DNA of 64,000 nt, from positions 2,716,001-2,780,000 of the forward strand of contig NC_089274.1 of assembly GCF_963678975.1 (NCBI RefSeq). Reading direction: 5' to 3'. Below are positions 11,157 to 22,544 of the stretch, piece after piece. The position numbers were made by a program, and so were the translations under genes. How positions within the stretch are numbered: position 1 is the stretch's first letter; each line of letters begins with the position of its first letter. The notes under the pieces are model-generated. The model searched no databases and was not told the origin of the DNA. It worked only from the letters and a program-made list of their open reading frames with translations. The stretch is from Dysidea avara. Its lineage: Eukaryota; Porifera; Demospongiae; Dictyoceratida; Dysideidae.

Positions 11157-11332
11157 CAATGAAACCTCATTAATATGGCAGGCTGTGGGACCAAAAAATT
11201 TGGCCTGAATAACAAGGTGGCTTTATTAATGAGGTCATAAGTAATGCTTAGCTATATTTGGGACCTACTAGAGGTGGCCAATATAATGAGGTGGTCTTAT
11301 TAAAGAGGTGGCCACTAAGTGAGGTTTCACTG
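11157..11332. mobile_element. pogo/Tigger-like MITE
   Basis: Flanked by TA on both sides. The termini CAATGAAACCTCATTAAT and (inverted) CAGTGAAACCTCAC are typical of pogo-group mariner elements. In unit B all but the first few bases of the MITE and the sequence beyond are missing, so B carries a deletion that starts inside it. Confidence 0.75.
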
Positions 11333-12935
11333 TACATATAGTTCACAATATTAATGGTTAACAATATACACTGAAACTTGCAGGTCACTCTTGTGGAAGA
11401 TTGCTCTCTACACAAAATGACACATTCAGAGATTGTATTTAGATGGATGATGCAGTAACGCATTGTGACTTCAATACTCGTGATGTGTCACTGCTAGGCA
11501 GCAACCATATACACGGCACTGCCACATCGCACTTGCTCGCACACACAATTTTGCTAAAGATTTTACAAATTGATAATTAAGGGGTGTGGCAACTAGCTGT
11601 TTCGCTCGCAAGACTGTGTGGCAGCTATTTCCCTTCTGTACAAGTGGCCACCAAGACAGGTCCACTGTGGATGAAAGCCAGGCATTAGATATTTGGTATT
11701 TCATGTGTTGAAGACATTCCAGGGCTTCTGGTAGTCTCAAATCTCACCACAGTTTAACTCAGGCAGTGTTGTGGTCACCACTAAACTATACTGGAATGCT
11801 GTGTTATGTTCATCTTATGCTTGGCTACTATATTGTAGAACTGAAATGGATACTCTGAAAAATATATCCTATGGATAATGACTTCATCACTTTCTTCATC
11901 AGGACCAATAGTGAAACTTTTTACACTTGGGGCTGACAGTCAACTGCCTATGTCTGAAGCAGTGCTTTTGGTGCTCTAACAGATTGGCTGCCCCCTTGCT
12001 GCCAGCACTCACTGTCTCATACGCTGTCATACACTAAATCCATCTCTATAGCCAGTTAGAACAGCATGCTTCTTACCTTTTTTTAAGGCCGCATAACGCA
12101 GCTACCTCTTTAAAAGGCAAGGTTAGAAAATTTTGTCCCTACGGCCTGAATAATGACCAGTTTTCACTGTACTATTAGTGATTAGTGATCATCGGGGATT
12201 ATTTATTAAGATACTAAGATATACAAACGCTACAACCTCTAAATATAGCAGTAAATTTTTTACCCTGGTCCAATGTCTGGTAATAATCGTGACTTCGTGA
12301 GAGACTCTACTGTGACAAATACATGTTTATCATGATATGTGCTAATCGCCTTTTTACAATTAAGTTTTACAACACAAATACATGTATAGTTAAACTCACC
12401 AATTGCGACTAAATCCCTTCAACACGAAAAGACAAGTAATGAGACAACCTTGGAGACAACAGCCACACAAGCCTATTCTGGTGCGTTTATTTAGTAGTAA
12501 TATAAATTTTAAAGGCGTTTATTTACAACAGGACATAATTACGCGCCCCTCTATTGTCTCTGTACATACTTGCCTTTTCTTTACTATTCTCATTTTCATT
12601 TCACAAGATCTCTTGGCAAGGGCGTAGCTTCTTCACTTGAATTAGTCAATGCTTGAAGTAGATCGAGATACTCTAATAGAACAGTCACATTTCTACAAGT
12701 ACCATAATTTTATATTGTAAAGTCTGTAAGTAGCTAGTAATTTTAAACTATACAATCCAATGCTAAGCAGAAGTTGTAACTATGCTAAATATTGATTGCT
12801 GTGTTACAGCTATTTTGTGACTGCTCTAATAGAGTATCTTGATCGTTTCAATGCAGTACAAGATGAAAGGCAAAGTGTTGTTAAGGGTTTACTAGTTAAA
12901 ATGGGTACTAGTTGACTGCAGTTACATGCCACTAA

Positions 12936-13115
12936 CAGGGCCGTCCAGAGAAATTAGAGGGCCCGGGAAAAGAGTTAAAGAGGGGCCCAGGGGCAAGGAA
13001 GGGTCTAGATCCTGACTGTTCTATTAGAGTATATCGATCTTTCTTTAAACAGGTATTCAAGTGGCCCCTTTCGGGCTGTGGTAGGGGGCAAAATACTCCA
13101 ATGTGGGCGGCCCTG
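12936..13115. mobile_element. hAT-like MITE, CAGGGCCGYCCA ends, copy in unit A
   Basis: Perfect duplication GCCACTAA (12928-12935, 13116-13123). It carries the CTCTAATAGAG-type motif at 13014-13038. Unit B holds the same insertion at 31682-31870, so it was present before the two units separated. Confidence 0.85.
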
Positions 13116-13235
13116 GCCACTAAAATTTTTTATATTTTAATATTCTGTCACTGTAATCTGGGGTTTCTGTCAAAACCATGGAAACTCACCTACTGTTATC
13201 AACAGTGCATTGCTTATTCTAACAAAAGGTATTGA

Positions 13236-14113
13236 AATCCCATCCAAAAACAGCTTATAGCTGTAAAAAAAGTGCGCGTCCAAGTAAAGCAGAGTTAACT
13301 GCGACAAAAATTAATGATATCAAAATGCGGCCATGTGCGAGGTGTGCAAGTTGTAAAATTAATATGTGACCGGGCCTGCGATAATAGGGCATGTGGGCAC
13401 ATGATTTTTGCCTAATTTTTCACACTTTCATCACTCATAACATTTTGTACCATTATGCTATGGCATTGCAATTTTCAGCTCTGAGTAAACATTTAATTGG
13501 CATCATGATGCAAGTTACAGAATGGAAATATACATTTCCAATACTGCGATATAACCTGTAGAGTGATGGAGTGTACTTTGTGCCCACATGCCCTGTTTTC
13601 GCAGGCCCGGTCACATATTAGCTAATCAGATAATACAATGTTATTGTTAAAGTGTTAATGAGAACTATGTGATGCTGCTAGTTTTTAAGTGCATGAGCAT
13701 CTTCATAAATGCCACATAAATTTAATTCTCAATGTGTATAGATTCTCTGTTAGTAATAAATAGTTTGAGTTTGGCCGCCTTTCCTGTATACAGCAATGCT
13801 ACGAACAAAGGAAAGGTGGCCAAACTCAAACTATTTATTACTAACAGAGAATCTATACACATTGCTTTATTGAGAATTAAATTTATGTGGCATTTATGAA
13901 GATGCTCACACACTAAAAAACTAGCAGCATCACATAGTTCTCATTAACACTTTAACAATAACATTGTATTATCTGATTAGCTAATATTAATTTTACAACT
14001 TGCACACCTCGCATATGGCCGCATTATGATATCATTACTTTTTGTCGCAGTTAACTCTGCTTTACTTGGACGCGCACTTTTTTTACAGCTATAAGCTGTT
14101 TTTGGATGGGATT
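13236..14113. repeat. Fold-back 5' region of unit A
   Basis: The terminal sequence of unit A is repeated inverted 0.88 kb inside the element. The two arms read AATCCCATCC-AAAAACAGC ... and meet near 13786-13808. The left arm is interrupted by the TA element 13365-13615; the right arm and the whole of unit B's fold-back are uninterrupted. Confidence 0.8.
13365..13615. mobile_element. TGTGACC-type TIR element with TA duplication, copy 1
   Basis: Termini TGTGACCGGGCCTGCG and CGCAGGCCCGGTCACA, flanked by TA. Adjoining inner repeats are GGGCATGTGGGCAC and GTGCCCACATGCCC. Absent from the same place in unit B (near 32120). Related elements lie at 41636, 52145 and 56538. The TA duplication suggests the mariner group. 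Confidence 0.8.
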
Positions 14114-14227
14114 GCATTTATAAATATGTAGGTTACACAGAGACCTTATCCTAATCTGTAAAGTGTTATAGTAGTCAGGTATGATAGCAGCTGGAGTGAC
14201 AATCTCGGACTAAAATTTCACTACATG

Positions 14228-15430
14228 TTTAACTTAGGAAATCTCATGTAAATGTCAAATTTCTGGATAGTGTAGAAAATCTCACTGCATGCCATGTGTC
14301 CTTGACTTAGATGTAAATGTCAAATTTCTGAATAGTATAGGAAATCTCACTACATGCCATGTGTCCTCACTCTTCAGGCCCGTACGCAGGGATTTCAAAA
14401 GAGGGGTTCTAAATTGAAGCAGTAGGCAATCCCAGACGTTGAGAAAGGTTTAATATTCAATGTCCTGAGAATAGCCTCAAATTGCTTAAATGCAGAAATG
14501 CATACACTGATTAAATAAACTTTTCACACATCATTGTGTTGACACAAATTCCTCTCAACATGGGCCCATCACACACTAATGCAAACAAGAGATTAGAATA
14601 TGGTTGTAGTGCATGTACACTCCATCATTTCTAAGACTGCGTCATTTATTTCAGCTATAAGCTAAACCTTACATTTCACCATTGTCCAAACATGGATGGT
14701 AACCATAATAAGGTTAATATGAAAACAACTGACAGACTCACACACTTGACACTTTAGTAGAATTCATATCATTGAATGCAACAAGCCAGGCTTACTTGTT
14801 GTTATAGTTAACAGTCTTCACAGTGTCCATCCAGTCTGGTGTTCAGCATTGCTATTCCAGGCTCTTATTAGAAAATATTTACAATTGGAATTAATAATAG
14901 TAGCTCTCAGTGCAGTATGGGTGCCTTAGTGATAGACAGAAAACCACTGTCTGTATTCATGCATCATTAAAGTGGTTTCTATGTAGCTACACAGATAACC
15001 TCGAAGCGCCTATAGAAGCTACATGCTGCGGTTCAGCTGGAATAGAAGCCATGGAAGGCGTGTAATGAATGCTAGAACGCAGATTACAGTTGAAAAGATC
15101 GTTTTACAGTAAAAATAAAATTTCCAGTTTAAAATAGGGGGTTCAACTGAATCCCTCAAACCCCCCTGGGTACAGGCCTATTCCTTGACTTAGGAGATCT
15201 CATGTAAATGTCAAATTTCTGAATACATGCAGGAAATCTAACAACACGTCAAATTTTTGGCAGAGGAAATGTCCAGACACTACAGTGAATTTCCAATGTT
15301 TTAGGAAATGTCACAAAATGTGACATTTATGGTATACAGGTTTACTCCAGGTGTGATATAGTAAATTCAACAGTTACATTTCCTGTACATTTCCATGCTA
15401 AGTTTTGGTCCAGAAATGTCACTTTTTTTC
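14228..15430. repeat. Right subterminal repeat tract
   Basis: About 70-100 bp units with ATGTAAATGTCAAATTTCTG and CATGCCATGTGTCC occur at 14240, 14311 and 15195. They resemble, in inverse, the tract at 7395-8081. The element 14375-15180 splits the array. Confidence 0.5.
14375..15180. mobile_element. TIR element, CAGGCCYGTACSCAGGG ends
   Basis: The left end CAGGCCCGTACGCAGGG matches the inverted right end (AGGCCTGTACCCAGGG). It lies within a repeat unit that resumes on the far side with CCTTGACTTAG. No clear duplication and no frame. Confidence 0.6.
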
Positions 15431-15574
15431 CCCGTGTTTGTTAGCAGTTCATTTTAGTTTTGAATTGGTATTTCAAACTCAACATGTTTTAGTTTTTAAG
15501 TTAAAATTAGTTTACTAAATGCCGAACTAAAAGTATTTTAGTTTTAGTTATACTAAAACAACACTATAGTGCAA

Positions 15575-15937
15575 AGCATGCACACTTCAGTTTTAGAATG
15601 GGGAAATGTAGGCAGCTGATCATGATTCAAGTGAATATGTATAGATCAAACAAAATTGATTTCACATAAGAGACAATAAATAATAAACAATATATAGCAC
15701 AAGTCTCTTTTATAAAATACAGCTGACCCTATTGCAAATGTGCAAGTTTCATACAAAGCAAGAAGTCAGCCAAATACATGCATTATTCAAAGTTTCAAAT
15801 GTAGTCAGTATAGTTACACCATCTCCTCATATCCCTTTAATGAGTAATATATATGTATTTCTTTTAAAAATAAGACTAACCAGTCTTCCAATGACAAGCT
15901 GTGCGGCCATGTCACAATGCCCATTTGCCTAAGTTTA
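15575..15937. other. 3' flank of the membrane-protein gene
   Basis: AT-rich, no coding signal. The minus-strand AATAAA overlapping 15934-15939 is a possible polyadenylation signal for the gene that ends at 15938. Confidence 0.4.
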
Positions 15938-18830
15938 TTACAGTATAATAAGCATCACTGTATAATTATGCACTAACCGTACCTTCTCCTGAACTGGATA
16001 GCATAAATGTTCACAAGTGTACTTTCGTTCATCAGTTCTTAGCTATGGAAATGGGAAGTGAATTAGTTGTAAATGTTAGCACAGCTTACCTCTGAACCTT
16101 GCGTATAAAAGTGCTTAGCTTTAAAATTGCTGAATATATCTTGTTTAGGTAACAGGTATTCTGAAGGCAACACCTGTTCTACGATTTCAGACTGAAAGAA
16201 AAAAGAATAAAAATATAACAATTGAGACCAGGCCTTACTCCTGTGGCTCCTAAAGTGGCATGAACCACCACTTTACTCTGAGGCACATCTGTCAATGGCA
16301 CAACATTAGGTACTGGATAACATAGAGCTGAGCTAGTGATAATTCCTTCCTCTTGACAAGGAACCTGAAGTATTTCATTTAAAGGACAGTTTAGAACTCC
16401 AACAGTTCCTTTCTCTTCACAGAGAACCTGAAGTATTTCATTTAAAGGATGGTTTAGAACTCCAACAGTTTTATCTAACAAAGAGCAATGTAAATTAAAA
16501 TCAGAATAGTGGTTGAATCTTACCTTCACCAACCATCAATGTAATGGCAAACACCAGTGCCCCAACAATAACTGTCAATAGCACTAGTATCATAACATCT
16601 CCATTACTACCGTCTAGATACTCAGTACTACTAGTGTGGCCAATTTGATTGATGCCACACTCAATATTGTACTGATTTATTTCATCGATTTTGCAACTGC
16701 ATAGTCGCTTGCAGTCTTCTGCAAAATCGCATAATTTAGCTACAAAAAATGGTTTGTGGGCAAAATAGGCAAGCTCTGAATCAGCTTTCTTTGACTTGAC
16801 ACAGGCTTTTACCAAACACCCTAGTTTATCCGTAGTTAAGCAAACATCAGTCAGTGAATTAGACTGACACAATGTTGCAAAATCATACAATAAAGAAACC
16901 TCAACCAGTTGGGTTTGTCTGCTAGTGAGTGCGGTTATCTCTTGGGCCTGACCATACCCATATTTGTCAACCTTATCAGAGACACGTACAAATAATGACA
17001 AACCTGTGAAAAGAATGAATTATGCACTATAAAACTCATTCAACTTTGTATTTACCAGTGGATTTGAAGTTTCCATAAAACACTCTTCTAAAAAAATCCC
17101 AAATAATGTCCTTGCTGCATTGCCACAGCGAAGTAATACATGCATAATGCTGATCCTCAGCAGAATCATTGTCGTCATTCAGTTTTGAGTTACCAATTTG
17201 TTTTGGGATATTTGATTTCCTTATCCCACAGATCTGTAACTGCAAGTAAACATTACCAGAACCATCAAACTGAGCATCAAACTGATCTAGTTCAATATTA
17301 ACAGGTGTTATAGACTGAGAAATAGAACTGGACATGCTATATTGGTAGTTGCAGCCAGCCTTCCACATCATGTTATTAGAAAACAATAAATCTTCCTCAG
17401 CAAATAAACCAGTCACCTTACTGTCAAAGGAAGGTTGAGCAGACACTGCATGTAGCAGTGCAAAAAATGACAATAGGAATGACACAAAGTTGGCAATTTT
17501 AAACTTGAAATAAATCCTTTTACTTTCCTGGTGATAAATGATATCTGTGCCATCATCAACCCTGTCTTCTTGGTATAAACCATCCGGAAATTGTTTAGTT
17601 TCTTCACAGTGCTTTTCTGTGCCAAGTGACGCAGAATATATTTCATCCCTAGGTTCACACAGCAGATCCCCACACGCACATTTAATTATTTTCTCATATA
17701 CAAAAACACGTTCTTCAGAGTACAGCATGTAACCTAGTTTAATCTCGAAGACCTTTTCTATTGGTACATTGATGCTAATTCTAGTGTCAAGTATCCTCAT
17801 AACCTTCTGCATAATATCAGCAACAAAGATCATTATAGTGAAATGTATACATGTCAAATTCTGCACTATTGCTCAACAATAAAACATGTGCAATTTCTTG
17901 TTTGACTGGTGCACTGCTGTGCACCAAAGCCATTGTGGGATTGAAAGTAATCAAATTCTTGATTAGCGCCATGATATTTGATGGCATCACAAGGTCTTGT
18001 AATGAAGACAGTTGTAACATACACTTTATCCGTACTCTGGAATTTGGTTGAGTGTTATACAGTATTTCTTGGGAAAAGTAAGGATCACTGTTAGCTTTTA
18101 TTTGAAGGTATGTTTCTATATAGTGGGAAACTCCCATATTGTCTGCCCTTGAAATACTTTTCTTTCCTAAAATATAAAGCTGATGCATTGTGTAACGGAT
18201 GATACTACTGCCACAGTGCAGTACACAAATCAGCAATGCTGCAATGGTAATGTGTTGGAGACATGGGCTTGCATCCTCTGAATTAACCTGCAGAATGAGA
18301 CCAATGGTACAAGCTATATACTGCAACATGTGTATAGTGTGTGGTTCAAATGTCCTTAAAATATCTGTTTACAAATATGGTTGTTGTAGTAGGAAATTGT
18401 ATTACAGTGGCTATATATGCAATAATATTCACATACAGTTTACCACATACTTTATGGCGAAAGCCAAAAATGCTTCCTGTTTTCAAGGTGGGGGTTACAG
18501 TTCCAAAGATATCTTTTAAAAATTCCACCCTTTGACATGAGCTCAAAACTACCAAGCGATTGGAAGACTGCATCCTCCTAATAACATACAACATTGTGGT
18601 GATTAATATGGCTGGCATTTGAAGTAATGCATACTTAAATGCATTATGTATAATGTGTCTATTTTCAAATACCCTAGCAGAATTATAAGCTTAAAATGTG
18701 GGAGCCTGCATACATACAAGTCAAGATAAATCATTGAAATACACATTCCAATTACCAAGACATGAAAGAAAGAGGTTTCGAATAATTCTGTGAATGCTAT
18801 CCTGCTAGGGACAAAGTCAGAAACATGTAA
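15938..18830 (-). CDS. Multi-pass membrane protein, split gene, family not recognised
   Basis: Eight exons join in frame through GT-AG introns: 18718-18830, 18451-18673, about 17886-18287 (3' limit uncertain), 17056-17806, 16524-17003, 16239-16474, 16090-16191 and 15938-16042 (TAA). Most introns are 44-52 bp; one is 163 bp. The product is about 800 residues. Hydrophobic segments include FFHVLVIGMCISMIYLDL, YALLQMPAILITTMLYVI, ITIAALLICVLHCGSSII, FVSFLLSFFALLHAVSA and VMILVLLTVIVGALVFAITL. A cysteine-rich domain (about 10 Cys) precedes the last segment, probably extracellular. The tail has two 20-residue-type repeats (VGVLNHPLNEILQV / VGVLNCPLNEILQV) and a Cys-containing end. The phases agree at every junction except the one near 17806-17886, where no good donor is visible. 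This is the best host gene in the window. Its function is unknown to me; a receptor or transporter would fit. Confidence 0.7.
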
Positions 18831-18953
18831 CTAAAACATGAAGAATGTGGACCATTGCTGGTGTCACTGATAACTGAAGGACTTATTGGGATTACTAATT
18901 TTGATGGTACTACAAGCTACCATTTAAGCTCTATACCATTGTGTACACAGACT

Positions 18954-19199
18954 TTACAATGAAGCAGCACTTAATATGGTTAAATTGGCTGGAAGTACAA
19001 GTGACCAGCTGAGTAAAAACCCAACTACATATAGTTTTTTATGACTGCTTTGTAATCTAAAAGGAAAAACCACCAGGCTGTCAGCCTTATCTGTTGAATA
19101 CTCTTGGAGTAGAGTTGGTATAGCAAAGCAATTGATCACTACAGCAACTAATACTGCATGTATACATAAAGTATACAGGTGCTTTACTTCATTAGTCAC
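18954..19199 (-). CDS. Candidate upstream exon(s) of the membrane-protein gene
   Basis: An open frame of 81 residues contains two hydrophobic stretches (CIHAVLVAVVINCFAIPTLL and VVGFLLSWSLVLPANLTI), as expected of the N-terminal part of the multi-pass protein just downstream. A phase-0 donor (GTAGTT) after LQSSHKKLY would join it to the exon at 18830, but this join is uncertain. The ATG at 19199 may not be the true start. Possible further coding at 19727-19860 (KELFVVHQLLYLSTCQ) is weaker. Confidence 0.4.
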   Translation of the reverse strand: MTNEVKHLYTLCIHAVLVAVVINCFAIPTLLQEYSTDKADSLVVFPFRLQSSHKKLYVVGFLLSWSLVLPANLTILSAASL

Positions 19200-19228
19200 A
19201 AGTCACATTATGCAAGTCTATGGAGTTG

Positions 19229-19512
19229 CAGTGGCAGATACAGGGGGGTTGCAATGGTTTCAGCTGAAACCCCCTCTGAAAATAGCGTGCGCCCTTAATT
19301 TATTTTCGACTCGTCGTGTGGTTGATAAAATCACCATGAGTTATACACAGTGTACTATATTAGGACTTTTTCTACTGGTGAAACTTCATAGTTTTGCTTT
19401 GAAGGCATTCAACAGCAAGCAGTGACCTTTTTTATTTGGTCTTCAACTTACAGCTAGGCTCAAGTTGAGTGGAACCTGAAACCCCCTCTGAAAATTTCTA
19501 GATCCGCCACTG
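19229..19512. mobile_element. CAGTGGCGGATC-type TIR element, 5 bp duplication
   Basis: Left end CAGTGGCAGATACAGGG, right end CTAGATCCGCCACTG, duplication AGTTG on both sides. It contains TTGGTCTTCAACTTACAGCT, a sequence also seen at 25362-25385 and, inverted, near 36270. It sits at the 5' end of the membrane-protein gene. Confidence 0.8.
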
Positions 19513-19529
19513 AGTTGGGATTTGTATAC

Positions 19530-20190
19530 CAATGTATTCACCTGTTCAAGGAGAGTAAGAAGTTTTTCTATACCTATAAGCAAACTTTATTTACATGTGT
19601 TTGCTTATGATACAGTAAAAGTAACTTATCATATACTTTGCCTCAAGTTTCTTTGTTGACACTGTCTTTCTAAATGTGATCACATTATCAGGAGCAAGGA
19701 AGACAGTTGTATAAGAGCAGTGCTAGTTAATTTGATCCATGCTGGGCGAGATATGGAGCAAAAACTGCATGGGCATAAGGATGTTGACATGTTGATAAGT
19801 ACAATAGTTGATGTACAACAAAAAGTTCCTTATACTGTTCATTGTGCTGGTCACTGTAAAGCACTAATAATAATAATAATAATAATAATAATGATAATTC
19901 TTTCTTGCTGAAGTGTTGTTTGGTAACAATCACTTTTTTTGAAAACATGTAGCTGTTTTATCCTTGTAATCCGTTTAAAACAAACCTGATGTCCAAATAA
20001 CGTTCATCATGGTATTTCCCAACTTCTGCTCTATGTCCTGCATATAAGCTTCATACAGAATTACCAGAAACTGAGTTGTAATTTCTTAAAGAAGTACACC
20101 ATTAAATTTGCGTCCCAAGGAAGTTGTGGTTACACTAATGTTTATTGTAGTTTTGTGAGGATAAAAGTTATACTCTGTTCGATAGCAGTT
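19530..20190. other. Intergenic or intronic, with an (AAT)n microsatellite
   Basis: (AAT)n at about 19865-19893. Minus-strand frames at 19727-19860 and around 19540-19570 might be further exons, but no splice signals settle it. Confidence 0.3.
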
Positions 20191-20199
20191 TGACAAGTG

Positions 20200-20474
20200 C
20201 GAGGGGTAGGTAACAAGCCAAAATTGTCTACGAAATTTCAAAGATGACTGCCCATATTTCATCCTTCAAGACAAATTTCAGCTAATTTTTTTCCATAAAA
20301 TACAGTAATTCAAAGTTAGTAAATCCGTAAATTTTAGACTTCGTAAAATTTTGTTACATTTTACCGATCGTCAAATTTCATCTTTCAAACTGCATAAATT
20401 TCAGGTAATATTTCATCTTTCAGAAATAATTTCAGAGATGATCTACGAAATTTCAGGTCGTTACCTACCCCTCG
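20200..20474. mobile_element. hAT-like MITE, CGAGGGGTAGGTAAC ends
   Basis: Perfect duplication GACAAGTG (20192-20199, 20475-20482). The termini CGAGGGGTAGGTAAC and GTTACCTACCCCTCG are perfect inverses. The interior is a set of diverged copies of a word like ACGAAATTTCA / AATTTCATCTTTCA. Confidence 0.8.
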
Positions 20475-20617
20475 GACAAGTGTGAAAGATTATGAGAGGT
20501 GCCTTGGAATTATATAGTTAACTGCAGAAAGGGCACACATAGGTCTAGGCACAAGGAAATAGGTATCTCCTCAATCTTGCATGCTTTGCACATAATCAGC
20601 TATTCAATTCTCCCAAA

Positions 20618-21007
20618 GTTAGGCCACTCCAAATAAATTCTCTGTTTCCCGTTCTGGACTCAGGCATAATTGCATGCGGGCCGGTGGTCCATTTCCATTA
20701 TAAGATTGGCAGCTTTTCAAGCCATTATTTACCTAGCACAACCATAAAAAAGCTGCATATAAAAACATGCTTAAGCTTGTACCTTCCTTAAGTTGTATAA
20801 AAATAACACAACATGAATTTGTGTGGACTTGATAGCACTGCTGACACGTGAGCTGACATGCTGACACTGTTACAAGATGGCTTTCACTGAATGCAAGAAT
20901 GATTGGGAAATAATGGAAGAATACGGAATAATGGAATATTCAGAGCTGACAGTAACTAGATGTGAGCTGTGGACAGGAAACAGAGAAATTATTTGGAGTG
21001 ACCTTAC
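20618..21007. mobile_element. GTAAGGCCACTCC-type TIR element, copy 1
   Basis: About 32 bp TIRs (AGGCCACTCCAAATAAATTC, then TCTGTTTCC). The interior shares TTATAAGATTGGCAGC and GACTCAGGCAT, inverted, with 53240-53595. No frame, no clear duplication. Confidence 0.7.
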
Positions 21008-21479
21008 GCTGTGCATGCACTTCTGTAGGAAGGCTTGTTAGGACACGAAACACGGATGGATCAGGTGGCTTTTAAAGTCTCCAACTGACATACGAGGTAT
21101 TATGCTGATAGTAAGAGTTATTAAGACAAGTTTGAAGCAAAAACCATACAAGAGTTACTCGTGCACCAATAGTATGTGCACCAACTCAGCTGTTACCACT
21201 CTATATACACATCAGTACATTCAGGATGAATAACCAAACCTTAAATTTTGTAGCAGTACATCTACTACTAACCAGTAACACGTGTTAGTGTCATGTTTGG
21301 TATTGAAACTGCTCTCTACACCACAAAACGGAACTTAGTTTATGAATGAGATGTTGTAATACATTTTTGTGGTCGATTCGAGAATTAGCTACAAAGAAGT
21401 CATATGACATATACTCCTTTATAATAACAATGTAATACAACTGCTTTACAAGCCTGAAAGAATCATGTTGTCAAGATCA
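21008..21479. other. Intergenic, no gene seen
   Basis: AT-rich, no repeat or frame recognised. Confidence 0.35.
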
Positions 21480-22010
21480 GTACGCTCCTTTAGCCCCTAT
21501 ACTTATAGCTGGTGAACCACTCGCCCCTCTATAATCTCTGTCACTAGCAGCTCGGCGATATCCGAGTCTCGGACCTCGCATGCCTCACCGGCACCCCGCC
21601 TCACACTGGCCTATTTTATTATCCAATAAGTTTCTTTTATAGTCCACTGCCATTCCTAGTCACTCGTCACAACTTACAGTCAAGACAACCGTAAATTTGA
21701 AGAAACTCAGCAATTACTTTTGAAACCGGCCAGCGTGACATACCGTAGGTCATTAACACTACTACTGAGTTAGCATGCAGTTTGCCTCGCGACATCATGC
21801 AGTATATAATAAAGGCTGACTGTATTCAATACAAACTCACTGGTCTCTTGACATTAAAATCAGGCCGACTTGCACTGTACCTGCCCACTCCTGCGCCCGC
21901 GTGACCTGATCACGCGCAATCAGTAACCAGGGTAACAGCAAAGAGAGAACAAAAAGTCACGGGGAACGAGCGAAGAGTTGATTGCTGCTTTTCGGTACTG
22001 AAGTAAGTGA
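21480..22010. promoter_or_regulatory. GC-richer, CpG-containing tract, possible promoter region
   Basis: The tract stands out from the AT-rich surroundings, with many CpG sites (GCTCGGCGATATCCGAGTCTC, CACCGGCACCCCGCC, GCGCCCGCGTGACC). On the minus strand an ATG near 21580 opens a short basic frame (MRGPRLGYRRAASDRDYRGA). It could be the 5' end of the leftward membrane-protein gene or of an unseen gene to the right. No direct evidence of transcription. Confidence 0.3.
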
Positions 22011-22090
22011 TCATTTACTGTTTGGTGGTATATTATATGTACAACGTATCAAAACTACTCTGTAAATGAAGCCATAACTTGAAGCCATAA

Positions 22091-22240
22091 TGCATCTATC
22101 GATGTCACGCCCCACCTACTCCCAGGTCGGGCAGCGGGTGGGGATTGTAGGGGATTCGTCACTCAAACTCGTCCCCAGGGTAGGGGCATTTGCAACACAA
22201 ATAGCCATACTTGGCCATAATGTCAGTGATTCCCGTTATC
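22091..22240. repeat. Solo arm of the GCACCTATCAATGTCACGCC element
   Basis: Matches the arms at 37058-37200 (same orientation) and 37650-37762 and 35172-35308 (inverted). Includes CACGCCCCACCTACTCCCAG and GGGGATTCGTCACTC. The partner arm is missing. Confidence 0.65.
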
Positions 22241-22258
22241 ATGAACCACGATAGTGGG

Positions 22259-22542
22259 TAGTCTGGCGCCGCCCGTCCCTTCTCAAAAAGTAAGGGTCTG
22301 GTGAAATACAAATACCTAATCATTTCAAAAGGAATTCATTTAGACAGCGCACGTAATGCTTGTTACGTCAGATGATTGCACTTCAATTCGAACAAAAGCA
22401 TTGTGTTGCCAAGGCGATTTCTGTGTGAACGTCATTGGCATGCACTAATTGGCTAGCGCCGAATCTGGGCGCTAGAAATGATTTAGTATCTGTATTTCAC
22501 CAGACCCTTACTTTATGCGAAGGGGCGGGCGGCACCAGACTA
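22259..22542. mobile_element. Mutator/Merlin-like MITE, 9 bp duplication, copy 2
   Basis: Perfect 9 bp duplication GATAGTGGG (22250-22258, 22543-22551). TIRs begin TAGTCTGGCGCCGCCCG. Orientation opposite to the copy at 9571. It interrupted a GATAGTGGGTTCATA sequence that is intact at 22738 and 27577. Confidence 0.85.
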
Positions 22543-22544
22543 GA

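Larger units (their letters stand above)
8083..14111 (-). mobile_element. Helitron-like unit A (6.0 kb)
   Basis: Read on the minus strand it starts TCCCATCCAAAAACAGC (14111 leftwards) and ends with the hairpin GACTCAC-TACT-GTGAGTC followed by TTGA at 8083. The flanks are A (14112) and T (8082), with no duplication. It shares both ends and nearly its whole length with unit B (28405-32618). It is longer because of a 1177 bp hAT-like insertion (8852-10028), a 251 bp TA element (13365-13615) and about 330 bp lost from B near 11161-11491. No Rep/helicase frame is present, so it is non-autonomous. Termini, the A|T site and absence of duplication fit a Helitron; the lack of CTRR does not. Confidence 0.7.
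6374..15568. mobile_element. Possible 9.2 kb TIR element that received other insertions
   Basis: The left end TGTAGTGTTGCTTTAGTAT and the right end (reverse complement TATAGTGTTGTTTTAGTAT) match at 17 of 19 positions and are flanked by GTGCAA on both sides (6368-6373, 15569-15574). Inside both ends lie related subterminal tracts, rich in ACATTTCCTG-type words on the left and the inverse on the right. The core is Helitron-like unit A plus hAT-like insertions. A 6 bp duplication is unusual, so the boundaries are tentative. Confidence 0.35.
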
